Source of the DNA: Planctomycetaceae bacterium
Lineage (GTDB): Bacteria; Planctomycetota; Phycisphaerae; Phycisphaerales; SM1A02
Length of the DNA: 37,111 nucleotides
NCBI GenBank assembly: GCA_947490615.1
Contig: CANLHK010000019.1
Span: 1-37,111, forward strand
Direction: 5' to 3'
The translations under genes and the position numbers were made by a program. This document shows, piece by piece, positions 8,594-16,982 of this stretch (position 1 is its first letter; each line of letters begins with the position of its first letter). The notes beneath the pieces were generated by a model. It was not told the DNA's origin. It saw nothing but the letters and a program-made list of their open reading frames with translations, and ran no database searches.

Positions 8594-10675
8594 TCATCCG
8601 AACAGCGCTTCGCGCTCACCACGGGCGATCAAGCGTTTTCCTTGCTCGCCTCGACCCAACGCCGCCACAAACCGCCCGAGCGCCATCGTTGGAAAATACA
8701 GGCGATAGAGGTGGTAGCGCAGGTAGAAGACGCGCGGGAATCCAGTGCCCGTGTACTCGAGCTCGCACCAGCTGCCCGCAGGATCGCCGTCAGGGTTGTG
8801 CAGCGGATCGGCTGCCACCGGCGCGGTGAGCTGCGTCTGGCAGAGCCACTCGATGGCGCGACGCAGTGCAGGATCATCGGGGCCAAAGACCTCAAGAAGC
8901 ACCATCGCTGCCCACGAAGTTTGACTCGCGGTCGAAGGACCCTTGCCACGAGACGCGGGCGTGTCGTAACTCGCGGCGCTTTCGCCGAAGCTTCCGTCGG
9001 CGTGCTGCACTGACTTGATCCACTGCCCCGCCTTCTGAATCCACGCTTCATGCCGATCCACACCGCAGCGCATCGGGCCGACCACCGCCTGCCAAGTGCC
9101 GTAGAGGTAATTCACGCCCCAGCGTCCGATGAAGCAACCGTCCGACTCTTGCCGCGCGCGGATAAACGCAATCGCGCGCTCCACGGAAGGATGAGATCTC
9201 GTCAGCCCACTGCGGGCGAGAGACTCCAAGACGCGTCCCGTGATGTCAGGGCACGATGGATCTTGCATCGCGTTGTGATCGGCGAACGGCACGCACTCAA
9301 GGATTGGGCGAGGCTCAGAGCGATCAAACGCAGCCCATCCGCCATCGTCGTTCTGCATCGCCAAGAGCCAGCGCACGCCGCGTTGCGCTGCAGCGCGATT
9401 CGCTTCGCCGCCCGCACGAAAGAGCGCCAGGGCGACCATCGCGGTGTCGTCGCAATCGGGATAGAGCTCGTTGTAGTACTCGAATGCCCAACCGCTCGGC
9501 GCTACAGGCGCATCGATGTTGGCGGCCCAATCTCCTCGCGCGTGGCACTCTTTCTTGAGCAGCCACTCCGTTCCTCGCGCCACCGAGCGATCGCCCGCGG
9601 CATCAAGACCGCAATCGGTCAGCGCCGCGAGAGCGATGCCCGTGTCCCACACTGGTGAGAAGCACGGTTGGATGCGCAGGCCGCGTTCGTTTCCACTCGC
9701 TGGATTTTTCTCCTCGATGAACAGCGCGTCGAGCGCGCGCTCAGCTCGTTCGACCAAAGGATGCGCGCGGTCATATCCCATCGCATGGAGGACGACTTGC
9801 CAGTACACCATCGGCGGAAAAATCGCGCCGACACCGCCGGCGCCCGCGCGTTCCCGAGTCCAATCAAACGCCTTGGCAAGCGCAGCCTCTCGCCACGGCG
9901 TGCCGCCCTTGTCGTGCAACCACTTGAGTCCGCGATCAAGCCGCGCGAAGAAACGCGTCCAGAACGGCGAACCGCTGTCGCGGGCAACGAGGCGATGGCG
10001 CGCGTCGTGATCAAGATAGAGCTCGCCAATTCCAAGCGCAGGCGTGAGCGTGCGCGTTGGACGCCGAGTCGCCACGATGGAGAGCGGCACCACCATCACG
10101 CGACTCCACGCGCTGAGCTTGCTCAAATGGAATGGGCACCACTTTGGAAGCAGCATGATCTCGGGCGGGATCGCAGGCACTGCGTGCCAAGAAACCTGTC
10201 CAAGTGCAGCAAGGAAAAACTTGGTGAAGGAGTTGCACCGCTCCGCGCCGCCGAGGTGGCGCACCAACGCGCGCGCTCGCTTCATGTGCGGAGCGTCGGG
10301 AGCTTCGCCAAAGAGCTTCAGGCAGAAGTACGCCTTCACAGTGGCTGAGAGATCCGTGGGTGAGCCGCGATACGCGCCCCAACCGCCGTCCACGCGCTGT
10401 TGCGTTCGGAGCGTGTGCACCAAACGCAGCAGCGTTTGTGGAGGTCGACCATCGCGCAACGGTTCGCTCTCCTGCGAGAGAATCCACTTCATCAGCAGAT
10501 ACTCACTCTGGAGGATCGAGTCGCCTTCGAGTTCGCCGCACCAGTGTCCGTCGGGATTCTGCAGCGATTTCAGCGCCGCGATGGCACGATGGAGATGCTG
10601 CTCGATCTCGGAGTTCGAGAGCGGCTTGCGAGTTGCGGAGGGGCGACGAGAGGAATCGAGCGGAACTTCGCGCAT
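8594..10675 (-). CDS. shc: Squalene-hopene cyclase
   Basis: A 693-residue class II triterpene cyclase that folds squalene into hopene/diplopterol for hopanoid membrane lipids; it acts as a monotopic membrane protein. The protonating motif DCDDTAM lies at about residue 407, matching the DxDDTA signature. Several QW repeats are visible, such as QRVDGGWGAY, QNDDGGWAAFD, QESDGCFIGRWGVNYLYGTW and QHADGSFGES. The C-terminus GTGFPRVFYLRYHLYRLYFP is typical. The ATG at 10675 is chosen over a TTG at 10702 because only the ATG has a GGAT-like sequence upstream. It lies between the Gfo/Idh/MocA gene and the M1 peptidase on the same strand, with a 48-bp gap downstream. No other hopanoid (hpn) gene is in view. 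Confidence 0.96.
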   Translation of the reverse strand: MREVPLDSSRRPSATRKPLSNSEIEQHLHRAIAALKSLQNPDGHWCGELEGDSILQSEYLLMKWILSQESEPLRDGRPPQTLLRLVHTLRTQQRVDGGWGAYRGSPTDLSATVKAYFCLKLFGEAPDAPHMKRARALVRHLGGAERCNSFTKFFLAALGQVSWHAVPAIPPEIMLLPKWCPFHLSKLSAWSRVMVVPLSIVATRRPTRTLTPALGIGELYLDHDARHRLVARDSGSPFWTRFFARLDRGLKWLHDKGGTPWREAALAKAFDWTRERAGAGGVGAIFPPMVYWQVVLHAMGYDRAHPLVERAERALDALFIEEKNPASGNERGLRIQPCFSPVWDTGIALAALTDCGLDAAGDRSVARGTEWLLKKECHARGDWAANIDAPVAPSGWAFEYYNELYPDCDDTAMVALALFRAGGEANRAAAQRGVRWLLAMQNDDGGWAAFDRSEPRPILECVPFADHNAMQDPSCPDITGRVLESLARSGLTRSHPSVERAIAFIRARQESDGCFIGRWGVNYLYGTWQAVVGPMRCGVDRHEAWIQKAGQWIKSVQHADGSFGESAASYDTPASRGKGPSTASQTSWAAMVLLEVFGPDDPALRRAIEWLCQTQLTAPVAADPLHNPDGDPAGSWCELEYTGTGFPRVFYLRYHLYRLYFPTMALGRFVAALGRGEQGKRLIARGEREALFG

Positions 10676-10759
10676 CGGGGATCCAACCAAACGGCGCGGC
10701 AATGTAGCGAATGCCCCATCGATCGCGGGGAGGACGCGCCATTGGGTTCAGGGAGCCGA

Positions 10760-12019
10760 TCAGAACTTGTCGAGTTCGCGAATCGGAACTGGTCGCCGCT
10801 CGCGCGCGCTGCGCACCGCCGCCTCGAGCACGCATTGGGTCTTGTACGCGTCTTCGAAGTCGGGCATCGGAACGATGGGCGCGCCGCCCGCCACCACGGC
10901 GCAGACATCGGCGGCCTGACTGACGAACCCATGCTCGTAGCCGATCGGGTGCGCCGCGGGCCAGTAGTGCCCCGCATAGGGGTGGCTCGCGTCGGTGCAC
11001 ATGATCCGATTCCAACCGCGAAGCTTCGGCTCAAGCGTGTGATCCCACCACTCGAGCTCGTTCATGCGCTCGAAGTCGAACTTGATCGCGCCCTTCTCGC
11101 CGTTGATCTCGATGTTGTTGCGATTCAGGTTGCCCGTGGCCAGACGCGTGGCCTCGAAACTCGCAATCGCACCTTGCTTGAAGCGCGCGAGGAAGAGAAG
11201 CGCATCGTCGACGGTCGACTTGCCTGACTTCTTGGCGTGGGTCGAGGCGCTCTTGCCGCCCTTACTTGGGCTGATCCCCGCGACCTCGCCGTTGGCGTTG
11301 GTCACGAACGCGCGCTCCTTGATGAAGGTCTCTTCGAGCGAGCCGACAACCTCGGTGACCTCGTCACCTGTGATGAATCGCGCCATGTCGATGATGTGGG
11401 CGTTCAGATCGCCGTGGGCGCCCGAACCCGCCAAATCGCCTTGAAAACGCCACAACAGCGGAGTGTCGGCGCCGCCCCAGTCCTGCAGGTAGCTCGCACG
11501 CACATGGAAGATGCGGCCAAGTCGCCCTTCCTTCACGAGTCGATGCGCCAAGGCAACCGCTGGGCAGCGTCGGTAGTTGAACCAGACAAACGCGCGAGCG
11601 CCACGCTTCGATGCCGCGCGTGCAGCAAGCACCATCTTCTTCGAATCCGCGAGCGTGCCAGCCAGTGGCTTCTCGCAAGCAACATGCTTCCCTGCTTCGA
11701 GGCAGGCGATCGACATTTCCGCATGAAGATGGTTCGGAGTGGAGATGTCGACGAGTTCGACTTCGGGGTTCGAGAGAATCTCCCGCCAATCGGTGGTGGC
11801 GTGCTGCCATCCCCACTTCGCAGCGAACGCTTTGGTTTCCTCGGGATTTCGCCCCGCCACCACGCGCATCGCAGGAGGGCGCTTGAGGTCGAAGAACTGC
11901 GCGCACTTCCCCCACGCCGTCGAATGGGCGCGCCCCATGAACTTGGTCCCGATGAGCGCGACTCCCAAGGCACCAGTGGATTGGGGTCGCAGTTCCTTCG
12001 AGCGTTGGTCCTTGGACAT
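10760..12019 (-). CDS. Gfo/Idh/MocA family oxidoreductase
   Basis: A 419-residue NAD(P)-dependent oxidoreductase of unknown sugar or cyclitol substrate. The Rossmann fold begins at about residue 18 with VALIGTKFMGRAH. VDISTPNHLHAEM and the cofactor-site motif CEKPLAG follow at about 90-120, then a C-terminal alpha/beta domain with DLNAHIIDMARFITG, which holds the typical catalytic His. Around residue 245-270 there is a Lys/Ser-rich insertion (SPSKGGKSASTHAKKSGKST) not usual in the family, probably a surface loop. It has no signal peptide, so it is cytoplasmic. It heads the minus-strand run that continues with shc. TGAGG lies upstream of the ATG as a weak ribosome-binding site. Confidence 0.9.
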   Translation of the reverse strand: MSKDQRSKELRPQSTGALGVALIGTKFMGRAHSTAWGKCAQFFDLKRPPAMRVVAGRNPEETKAFAAKWGWQHATTDWREILSNPEVELVDISTPNHLHAEMSIACLEAGKHVACEKPLAGTLADSKKMVLAARAASKRGARAFVWFNYRRCPAVALAHRLVKEGRLGRIFHVRASYLQDWGGADTPLLWRFQGDLAGSGAHGDLNAHIIDMARFITGDEVTEVVGSLEETFIKERAFVTNANGEVAGISPSKGGKSASTHAKKSGKSTVDDALLFLARFKQGAIASFEATRLATGNLNRNNIEINGEKGAIKFDFERMNELEWWDHTLEPKLRGWNRIMCTDASHPYAGHYWPAAHPIGYEHGFVSQAADVCAVVAGGAPIVPMPDFEDAYKTQCVLEAAVRSARERRPVPIRELDKF

Positions 12020-12096
12020 GGATGACTACCTCAGTGTGCCGTAGAAGCGTGGGCATCGACACCACGCGAGGCCATATGCTAACGGAGGCCGCGCAC

Positions 12097-12128
12097 ACGG
12101 GAATCGCGACGATTGCAGCGATTCCCGT
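12097..12128. promoter_or_regulatory. 11-bp perfect dyad upstream of the thioredoxin-domain gene (candidate operator)
   Basis: ACGGGAATCGC at 12097-12107 is repeated as its exact reverse complement at 12118-12128, with a 10-bp spacer, so the half-site centres are 21 bp apart, or two helical turns. It lies in the 143-bp divergent gap between the Gfo/Idh/MocA gene and the TlpA-like gene, and touches the proposed -35 of the latter (GTCACA, 12127-12132). It could bind a dimeric regulator. A transcribed hairpin is the alternative. Confidence 0.55.
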
Positions 12129-12155
12129 CACACCGTCGAGGCGCTTCGGTACGCT
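12127..12155 (+). promoter_or_regulatory. Candidate promoter of the double-TlpA gene
   Basis: GTCACA (12127-12132), a 17-bp spacer, and TACGCT (12150-12155). The -10 ends 7 nt before the ATG at 12163, so the mRNA would be leaderless or nearly so. Confidence 0.4.
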
Positions 12156-12162
12156 TCACTCC

Positions 12163-13425
12163 ATGTACGCATCGATCGCAGCGGCCCTCACCGTTCTGTC
12201 GTCGTTCTCTGTCGCGCTTGCCGCTCCCGCCGCGCGAGTCGCGGGAGTCACGCCCGCGACTGCCGCGCTGTCGGCGGATGAGTTTCCCGAAGAGTGGTTC
12301 TGGCGCATCGGATCCGCTGGTCCTGCTCACAAAGCGATGACGGGCAAAGCACCTCCGACACTCGCGCTGCGCGGTTGGATTGGCAAGGACGCTGAACTTG
12401 CGCCACTGCGTCAGGGCGATCTCTTCAAGACACTCAAGGGCAAAGTCATCGTCATCGACTTCTGGGCGACCTGGTGTGGACCGTGTCGCAAAGCACTCCC
12501 TGAGAACGCGCAGATGATGAAGGACCTTGGTTCCAAGGGACTCGTCGTCATCGGCGTGCATGACTCGGAGCGCGGCTCGGACACGATGGAAAAAGTCGCG
12601 ACTGCTGCTGGCGTCGAGTACCCACTCGCCGTCGACGACGCAGGCAAGAGCGCGAAGGCTTGGAAGGTTGGCTTCTGGCCAACGTACGCCGTGATTGATC
12701 GCGCAGGCATTCTGCGTGCGATCGGACTGCAGCCACAACATGTGCGTGCAGTCGCCGAGAAACTCCTCGCCGAACCAACGCCTGCGGCTGGACCGAATCT
12801 CGCGAAGCCTCTCACCAATCCAAGCCTTGCGCCAACTGAATCGTCCACTGCGACGCCTCCCGCCGTTCCCGCGACTGATTCCGCTGCGAACAAGAGTGCG
12901 CGCATCCCGCGCGAGATGCTGGAAGGCGACGGCACGCGACGCGGCAAGCTCGCGAAGTTTGACCAGTGCCCCGTGGCAAGTGATCTCTCGCCAGTGACCG
13001 CGTGGACCAACACCGCACTCGCGGCCAACGGCGGTCCCAACGCGGAGGCAGCGGTCAATCCCGAGCTCAGCCTCAAGGGCCTCAAGGGCAAGGTCGTCCT
13101 CTTGGACTTCTGGGCAACCTGGTGCGGCCCCTGCATTGCTGCGGTTCCCAAGCTCAACGCGCTGCAGCGCAAGTACGCCGCCGAGGGGCTGGTCGTCATC
13201 GGCGTCTGCCGCCCTGACGGTGGCGAGAAGATGCTCAGCACCGTCAAGGCCAAGGGCATCGAGTACGCCGTGTGCATCGATGTGAAGGGCGAGGTCAACA
13301 GCGCCTATAAGGTCGACAGCTATCCCGACTACTACCTCATCGATCGTGAAGGTCGATTGCGCGGCGCGGATATCAACGCTGCGACGCTCGAAGAGGCCGT
13401 GAAGCTGATCCTTGCTGAGAAGTAA
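12163..13425 (+). CDS. Secreted protein with two TlpA-like thioredoxin domains
   Basis: A 420-residue exported redox protein. Residues 1-20 are a signal peptide cut near ALA-AP. Two complete thioredoxin folds of the TlpA/ResA type follow, each with the WCGPC active site: DFWATWCGPCRKALPE (Cys105, Cys108) and DFWATWCGPCIAAVPK (Cys321, Cys324). A Pro/Ala/Thr-rich linker of about 70 residues joins them. Each domain has the cis-Pro region (FWPTYAVIDR; SYPDYYLIDR). Such proteins reduce or oxidise periplasmic disulfides, for example in cytochrome c maturation; the partner here is unknown. The frame is open further upstream to 12022, but the signal peptide, the promoter and the dyad all favour 12163. 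The tandem arrangement probably reflects internal duplication. It converges with the next gene with 14 bp between. Confidence 0.88.
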   Translation: MYASIAAALTVLSSFSVALAAPAARVAGVTPATAALSADEFPEEWFWRIGSAGPAHKAMTGKAPPTLALRGWIGKDAELAPLRQGDLFKTLKGKVIVIDFWATWCGPCRKALPENAQMMKDLGSKGLVVIGVHDSERGSDTMEKVATAAGVEYPLAVDDAGKSAKAWKVGFWPTYAVIDRAGILRAIGLQPQHVRAVAEKLLAEPTPAAGPNLAKPLTNPSLAPTESSTATPPAVPATDSAANKSARIPREMLEGDGTRRGKLAKFDQCPVASDLSPVTAWTNTALAANGGPNAEAAVNPELSLKGLKGKVVLLDFWATWCGPCIAAVPKLNALQRKYAAEGLVVIGVCRPDGGEKMLSTVKAKGIEYAVCIDVKGEVNSAYKVDSYPDYYLIDREGRLRGADINAATLEEAVKLILAEK

Positions 13426-13439
13426 CGATCAACGATGCG

Positions 13440-14231
13440 TCACGCTGCGATCGTTCCAGCAACGCCATCACGCGTCACATAGAACAGCTCGCTGGTGATC
13501 GGGTACGGCAGACGGCGATAGTCCTCGTCGATCCGCTGCTTCAATCGCCCCACGAAATCATTGGGGCCCACGCTCATCGCGATAAAGGTGTCGCGCGCGG
13601 GCGTCGCCACATAGAAATCGCCCTTCATCTCCTTGGCGAGTCGGCCGTGGAGCGTCGAGAGCAGCAAGCGCGCCGCGTCGTAGCCATCTTGCTGCGCGAC
13701 AATCGCAGCGCGACCGCCGTCATGCGAGTCGATCAAGCGGACTTCGAGGTCGGGTGCGTAACGCGCGAGATTCTCCCGCGCGATCGAGTCGAGGTCATCA
13801 GGCTGCAATCCCCAGCGGACCATCTGCTCGGTGGTGATCGAGACGGTGAGTTGCGGCAAGTCGATCACGAAGACGACGACGGTGCCATTCACGAACGGGA
13901 CATGCGCCACGAGCTCGCGGTCGAGTTGCTCGAAGATCGACTCAGGCTGAATGCGCGGCATGATCCGCGCGCGCGCCACCGAGAATGGCAGCGGAGCGCC
14001 TGAGATCTGGTCGCCTTCGAAGAGCCGCTCGAGGTAGTTCTCCACGATCTCCCGCGCGTTGCGCGGATCGCGAAGCACCATGCGATAGAGGTTCTCGAGG
14101 CCGAGATGGCGTCCATCAAAGACGACATGAAGCGGTCCCGTGATCGTGGCGGATCGCTCGGGGTATTGGCGGCAAAGCAGCTCCACCACATGGGCTGCGA
14201 ACGCGTCGGGTTCAAGCGGAAGAGGTTCCAT
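13440..14231 (-). CDS. DUF1444-like (YtpQ-type) protein
   Basis: A 263-residue cytoplasmic protein without signal peptide or membrane segment. The overall pattern resembles the DUF1444/YtpQ family, whose function is unknown. Supporting segments are an N-terminal FAAHVVELL helix, PESIFEQLDRELVAHVPFVNG in the middle, and a C-terminal KGDFYVATPARDTFIAMS followed by VTRDGV. The family assignment is by recollection of pattern and only moderately firm. The ATG at 14231 is separated by 210 bp from the divergent kdsA. No clear -10 hexamer is seen immediately upstream. Confidence 0.72.
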   Translation of the reverse strand: MEPLPLEPDAFAAHVVELLCRQYPERSATITGPLHVVFDGRHLGLENLYRMVLRDPRNAREIVENYLERLFEGDQISGAPLPFSVARARIMPRIQPESIFEQLDRELVAHVPFVNGTVVVFVIDLPQLTVSITTEQMVRWGLQPDDLDSIARENLARYAPDLEVRLIDSHDGGRAAIVAQQDGYDAARLLLSTLHGRLAKEMKGDFYVATPARDTFIAMSVGPNDFVGRLKQRIDEDYRRLPYPITSELFYVTRDGVAGTIAA

Positions 14232-14428
14232 GGCAATGCTCGAATAGGCACCTATGACCCGAGGAAGCGAACACGAACGCCCCCTCTCATCAGGCCTTCG
14301 GCAGGCTTCGGGACCGTCTTTGTCGAAGTCGCGAAAGTTGTCGAGAATGAGGATTGTGCAGGCGGCAGAAGAGGAATCTGCATGACGAGTTGCAGGTTTC
14401 GGCGCGTCAGATCAACCCTTCCGCGCCC

Positions 14429-14434
14429 TACACT
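14429..14434 (+). promoter_or_regulatory. -10-like hexamer TACACT before kdsA
   Basis: TACACT ends 7 nt before the kdsA ATG, the same spacing as at three other start codons in the window. No convincing -35 was found. The 210-bp divergent gap otherwise shows no strong dyad. Confidence 0.35.
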
Positions 14435-14441
14435 GCGCGCC

Positions 14442-15335
14442 ATGTCCCAAGCCAACGCTGCTGCCTCTGCCCGCTGTGCGATCGCGTCGTCCCTCGAGGC
14501 GTTTTTTGCGGCGCATCCAGCCAGCGATGGACGCGAGCCCGAGCGGAAGTTGCTCGTCATCGCTGGCCCGTGCATGCTGGAAGACGATGCGACGAATCGA
14601 CAGATCGGTGAGACCGTGGCGGCGATCTGCGCCGACCTCGCACTGCCCTTCGTGTTCAAAGCGAGTTTCGACAAGGCCAATCGATCGAGCATTCACAGCC
14701 CGCGCGGTCCTGGCCTTGCCCGTGGCTTGGACATGCTCGCCGCGATGCGTGAGCACCTCGGCGTTCCCACGACCACCGACATTCACCTTCCCGACCAAGC
14801 CGCGGCGGCAGGTGCGGTGGTGGACCTCATTCAGATTCCCGCGTTTCTCTGTCGACAGACCGATCTGCTCGCGGCCGCTGCAGCCACGGGGAAGCCCGTG
14901 AATGTGAAGAAGGGCCAGTTCATGTCGCCCGCAGAAATGCGCAACGCGCTTGAGAAGCTGCAGGAGGGCGGCGCGAAGCGGTTCATGCTCACCGAGCGCG
15001 GCACCTTCTTTGGTTACAACCGATTGGTGACCGACTTCATCGGGCTTGGCGACCTCATCGACCTTGGCCGCGAGTTTGGCGCGCCGACCTGTTACGACGC
15101 CACCCATTCCATGCAGCTCCCCGGCGGCGACAAGACCTCGACGGGCGGCCGTCCCGATCGATGCGCGCAGCTCGCGCGCGCCGCTGTCACCGTTGGCGTC
15201 GACGCGATCTTCCTCGAATGTCATCCCGATCCGCGCCGTTCGGGCTCGGATGCTGCAACCATTCAGCCCCTCACCGCGGTTCGGTCGATTCTGGAAGGAC
15301 TCGTGCGCACGCGAGCCGCACTCGTCACGAGCTGA
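14442..15335 (+). CDS. kdsA: 3-deoxy-8-phosphooctulonate (Kdo-8-P) synthase
   Basis: A 297-residue aldolase condensing arabinose-5-phosphate with phosphoenolpyruvate to give Kdo-8-phosphate for the lipopolysaccharide core. Motifs run in family order: VIAGPCMLED, FKASFDKANRSSIHS, TTDIHLPDQ, IQIPAFLCRQTDLL, VNVKKGQFMSP, TERGTFFGYN and DATHSMQLPGGDK. Cys44 in AGPC is the residue that marks the metal-dependent class (Aquifex type), where the Escherichia coli enzyme has Asn. The frame is open upstream to 14106, but the family N-terminus and the -10-like hexamer place the start at 14442. It heads a plus-strand group with mcsA and mcsB. Its presence implies an outer membrane with Kdo-containing lipid A. 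Confidence 0.96.
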   Translation: MSQANAAASARCAIASSLEAFFAAHPASDGREPERKLLVIAGPCMLEDDATNRQIGETVAAICADLALPFVFKASFDKANRSSIHSPRGPGLARGLDMLAAMREHLGVPTTTDIHLPDQAAAAGAVVDLIQIPAFLCRQTDLLAAAAATGKPVNVKKGQFMSPAEMRNALEKLQEGGAKRFMLTERGTFFGYNRLVTDFIGLGDLIDLGREFGAPTCYDATHSMQLPGGDKTSTGGRPDRCAQLARAAVTVGVDAIFLECHPDPRRSGSDAATIQPLTAVRSILEGLVRTRAALVTS

Positions 15336-15383
15336 ATCAGCGAATCAACACGCGAACGAGTCGAATCCCACCTCGCACTTGCC

Positions 15384-15923
15384 ATGCAACCGACCTGCGA
15401 CTGCTGCTCCAACCTCGCCGTCGTCCACGAGACCATCGTGGTCGAGGGGCGTCGCTCGGAGGTGCACCTCTGCGCCGAGCACGCTGCCGAGCGTGGATAT
15501 CTCCTTCAAGGCGATGGCGATTCGCTGCTTCCCGCAGGACTGCCGTTGTCCAAACTCCTCAAGAAGAGCGCAGCGGATCCCGCCGCGCCCGCGGTGTCGA
15601 GCACTTCAGCAAGAACACCCAAGGCCTGCAGCAGTTGTGGCATGACCATGGCTTCGCTGCGCGAGACGCAATTGGTCGGATGCGCAGAGTGCTACCGCGC
15701 GTTGGAAGAGGAACTCGCGATTCTCATCGGCCGCACGCAAGAGGGCGCGACCACCCACGCGGGACGCCACCCGATGCACGCAGCGAAACTGATCGACCGC
15801 GCGGCGGTGCGCAATCGACTCACGCGCGATCTGCGCGAGGCAGTTTCCCGTGAAGAGTTCGAGCGCGCTGCGCGCATTCGCGACGAAATGCTGGCGCTCA
15901 GCGACCCGAGCGAGGCCCAATGA
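15384..15923 (+). CDS. mcsA: McsA-like protein-arginine kinase activator
   Basis: A 179-residue zinc-finger and UVR-domain protein. Cysteine clusters are CDCC near residue 5, HLCAEH near 29, then CSSCG and GCAECY in the middle, arranged as in McsA, where they bind zinc. The C-terminal 40 residues (TRDLREAVSREEFERAARIRDEM) form a UvrB/UvrC-type UVR helix pair, the segment that contacts ClpC or McsB. In Bacillus, McsA activates the arginine kinase McsB and helps deliver clients to ClpCP. The stop overlaps the mcsB start (ATGA, 15920-15923). It follows kdsA by 48 bp. A central Ala/Ser/Pro-rich stretch separates the two zinc clusters. Confidence 0.9.
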   Translation: MQPTCDCCSNLAVVHETIVVEGRRSEVHLCAEHAAERGYLLQGDGDSLLPAGLPLSKLLKKSAADPAAPAVSSTSARTPKACSSCGMTMASLRETQLVGCAECYRALEEELAILIGRTQEGATTHAGRHPMHAAKLIDRAAVRNRLTRDLREAVSREEFERAARIRDEMLALSDPSEAQ

Positions 15924-16969
15924 ACAACCCGATCTTGCCGACCATCGCAGGATTCGATGGTGCCGACGCACCGTTGGGCGATTGCGTGCTGTCGAGTCGT
16001 GTGCGCCTCGCGCGCAACCTCGTGGGGTTCAACTTTGTCTCTCGTGCGTCACCCGAACAGCTCGCGGATGTCGTGCACCGCGTGCAATCAGCGCGATTGG
16101 GCGGCCCTTTCGAGTCCGCTGTGCGCTGGGTCAATGTCCAAAGCACAACCTCACTCGACCGACTGCTGCTCTTTGAGCGCAACCTCATCTCCCGTCCGTT
16201 CGTCGAGTCGACGCATCCGCGCTGTGTGGCCATCAGCGCCGATGAATCGACGAGCGTGATGGTGAACGAGGAAGATCATCTCCGACTGCAAATGCTCGCG
16301 CCCGGCATGCAGCTGCGTCAACTGTCGGAGCGGATGTTCGTGTTCGATGGCGCGATCGAGCGATCACTGGAATACGCCTTTCACCCGCGATTTGGCTACC
16401 TCACCGCCTGTACCACCAATGTCGGCACTGGCATTCGCGTGAGTGCGATGCTCCACCTTCCTGGACTTGCGCTCGTGCAGGAACTGGAGAAGGTGCAACG
16501 CTCCGCGCGCGAACTGCACCTCGCCATCCGAGGCTTCCATGGTGAAGGCACCGACGCGCTCGGCGACTTCTACCAAGTGTCGAACCAGACCACGCTCGGT
16601 CGCAGTGAGCAAGCAATCGTCGAGCAGTTTGCGGGCGAGATCGTGCCGCAGTTTGTCGCCTACGAGCTCGCGGCGCGACGCACGCTTCTCGAGCGCGACC
16701 CTGCTGCGCTCGATGACCGCGTCCAGCGCGCTCTTGGCATCCTTCGCTCCTGCCGACTGCTCTCGTTTGAAGAGTCGATCAAGTTTCTTGCGCGCGTTCG
16801 CCTTGGCGTGAGCCTTGGGCGCATCAGTGGCGTGCCGCGCCACCTCATCGATCAACTGCTCCTGGCGGTGCAGCCCGCGCACCTCTCGCGCGCGACAGGC
16901 TGCGCGCTCGGCAACGGCCGCGATGATCGTGGCCCGCGCGCGGACTTCATCCGCAGCAGCCTGCGCTAA
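15920..16969 (+). CDS. mcsB: Protein-arginine kinase McsB
   Basis: A 349-residue guanidino-phosphotransferase that phosphorylates arginine side chains, tagging proteins for ClpCP degradation. The ATP site SSRVRLARN is at 25-33. The catalytic acids lie in NEEDH (Glu117, Glu118) and GEG (Glu209). LTACTTNVGTGIR at 161-173 and QVSNQTTLGRSE are family hallmarks. The C-terminal half has the LGRISGVPRHLIDQLLLAVQPAHL region and a RDDRGPRADFIR end comparable to the phosphoarginine-binding RDxxRA motif. The length is normal. The overlapping start with mcsA shows coupled expression. ClpC is encoded at the left edge of this window, while no CtsR repressor is visible. It converges on the next gene with 13 bp between stops. 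Confidence 0.95.
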   Translation: MNNPILPTIAGFDGADAPLGDCVLSSRVRLARNLVGFNFVSRASPEQLADVVHRVQSARLGGPFESAVRWVNVQSTTSLDRLLLFERNLISRPFVESTHPRCVAISADESTSVMVNEEDHLRLQMLAPGMQLRQLSERMFVFDGAIERSLEYAFHPRFGYLTACTTNVGTGIRVSAMLHLPGLALVQELEKVQRSARELHLAIRGFHGEGTDALGDFYQVSNQTTLGRSEQAIVEQFAGEIVPQFVAYELAARRTLLERDPAALDDRVQRALGILRSCRLLSFEESIKFLARVRLGVSLGRISGVPRHLIDQLLLAVQPAHLSRATGCALGNGRDDRGPRADFIRSSLR

Positions 16970-16982
16970 ACCTGCGCTCAAT

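Noticed and set aside
13424-13455. Inverted repeat AACGATC...GATCGTT between convergent genes as a terminator
   Set aside because: Only 7 bp with an 18-nt loop, no U-tract, and one arm lies inside the neighbouring gene.
14106-14441. N-terminal extension of kdsA by 112 codons
   Set aside because: The extension has no family similarity, overlaps the divergent DUF1444-like gene, and the family N-terminus begins just after 14442.
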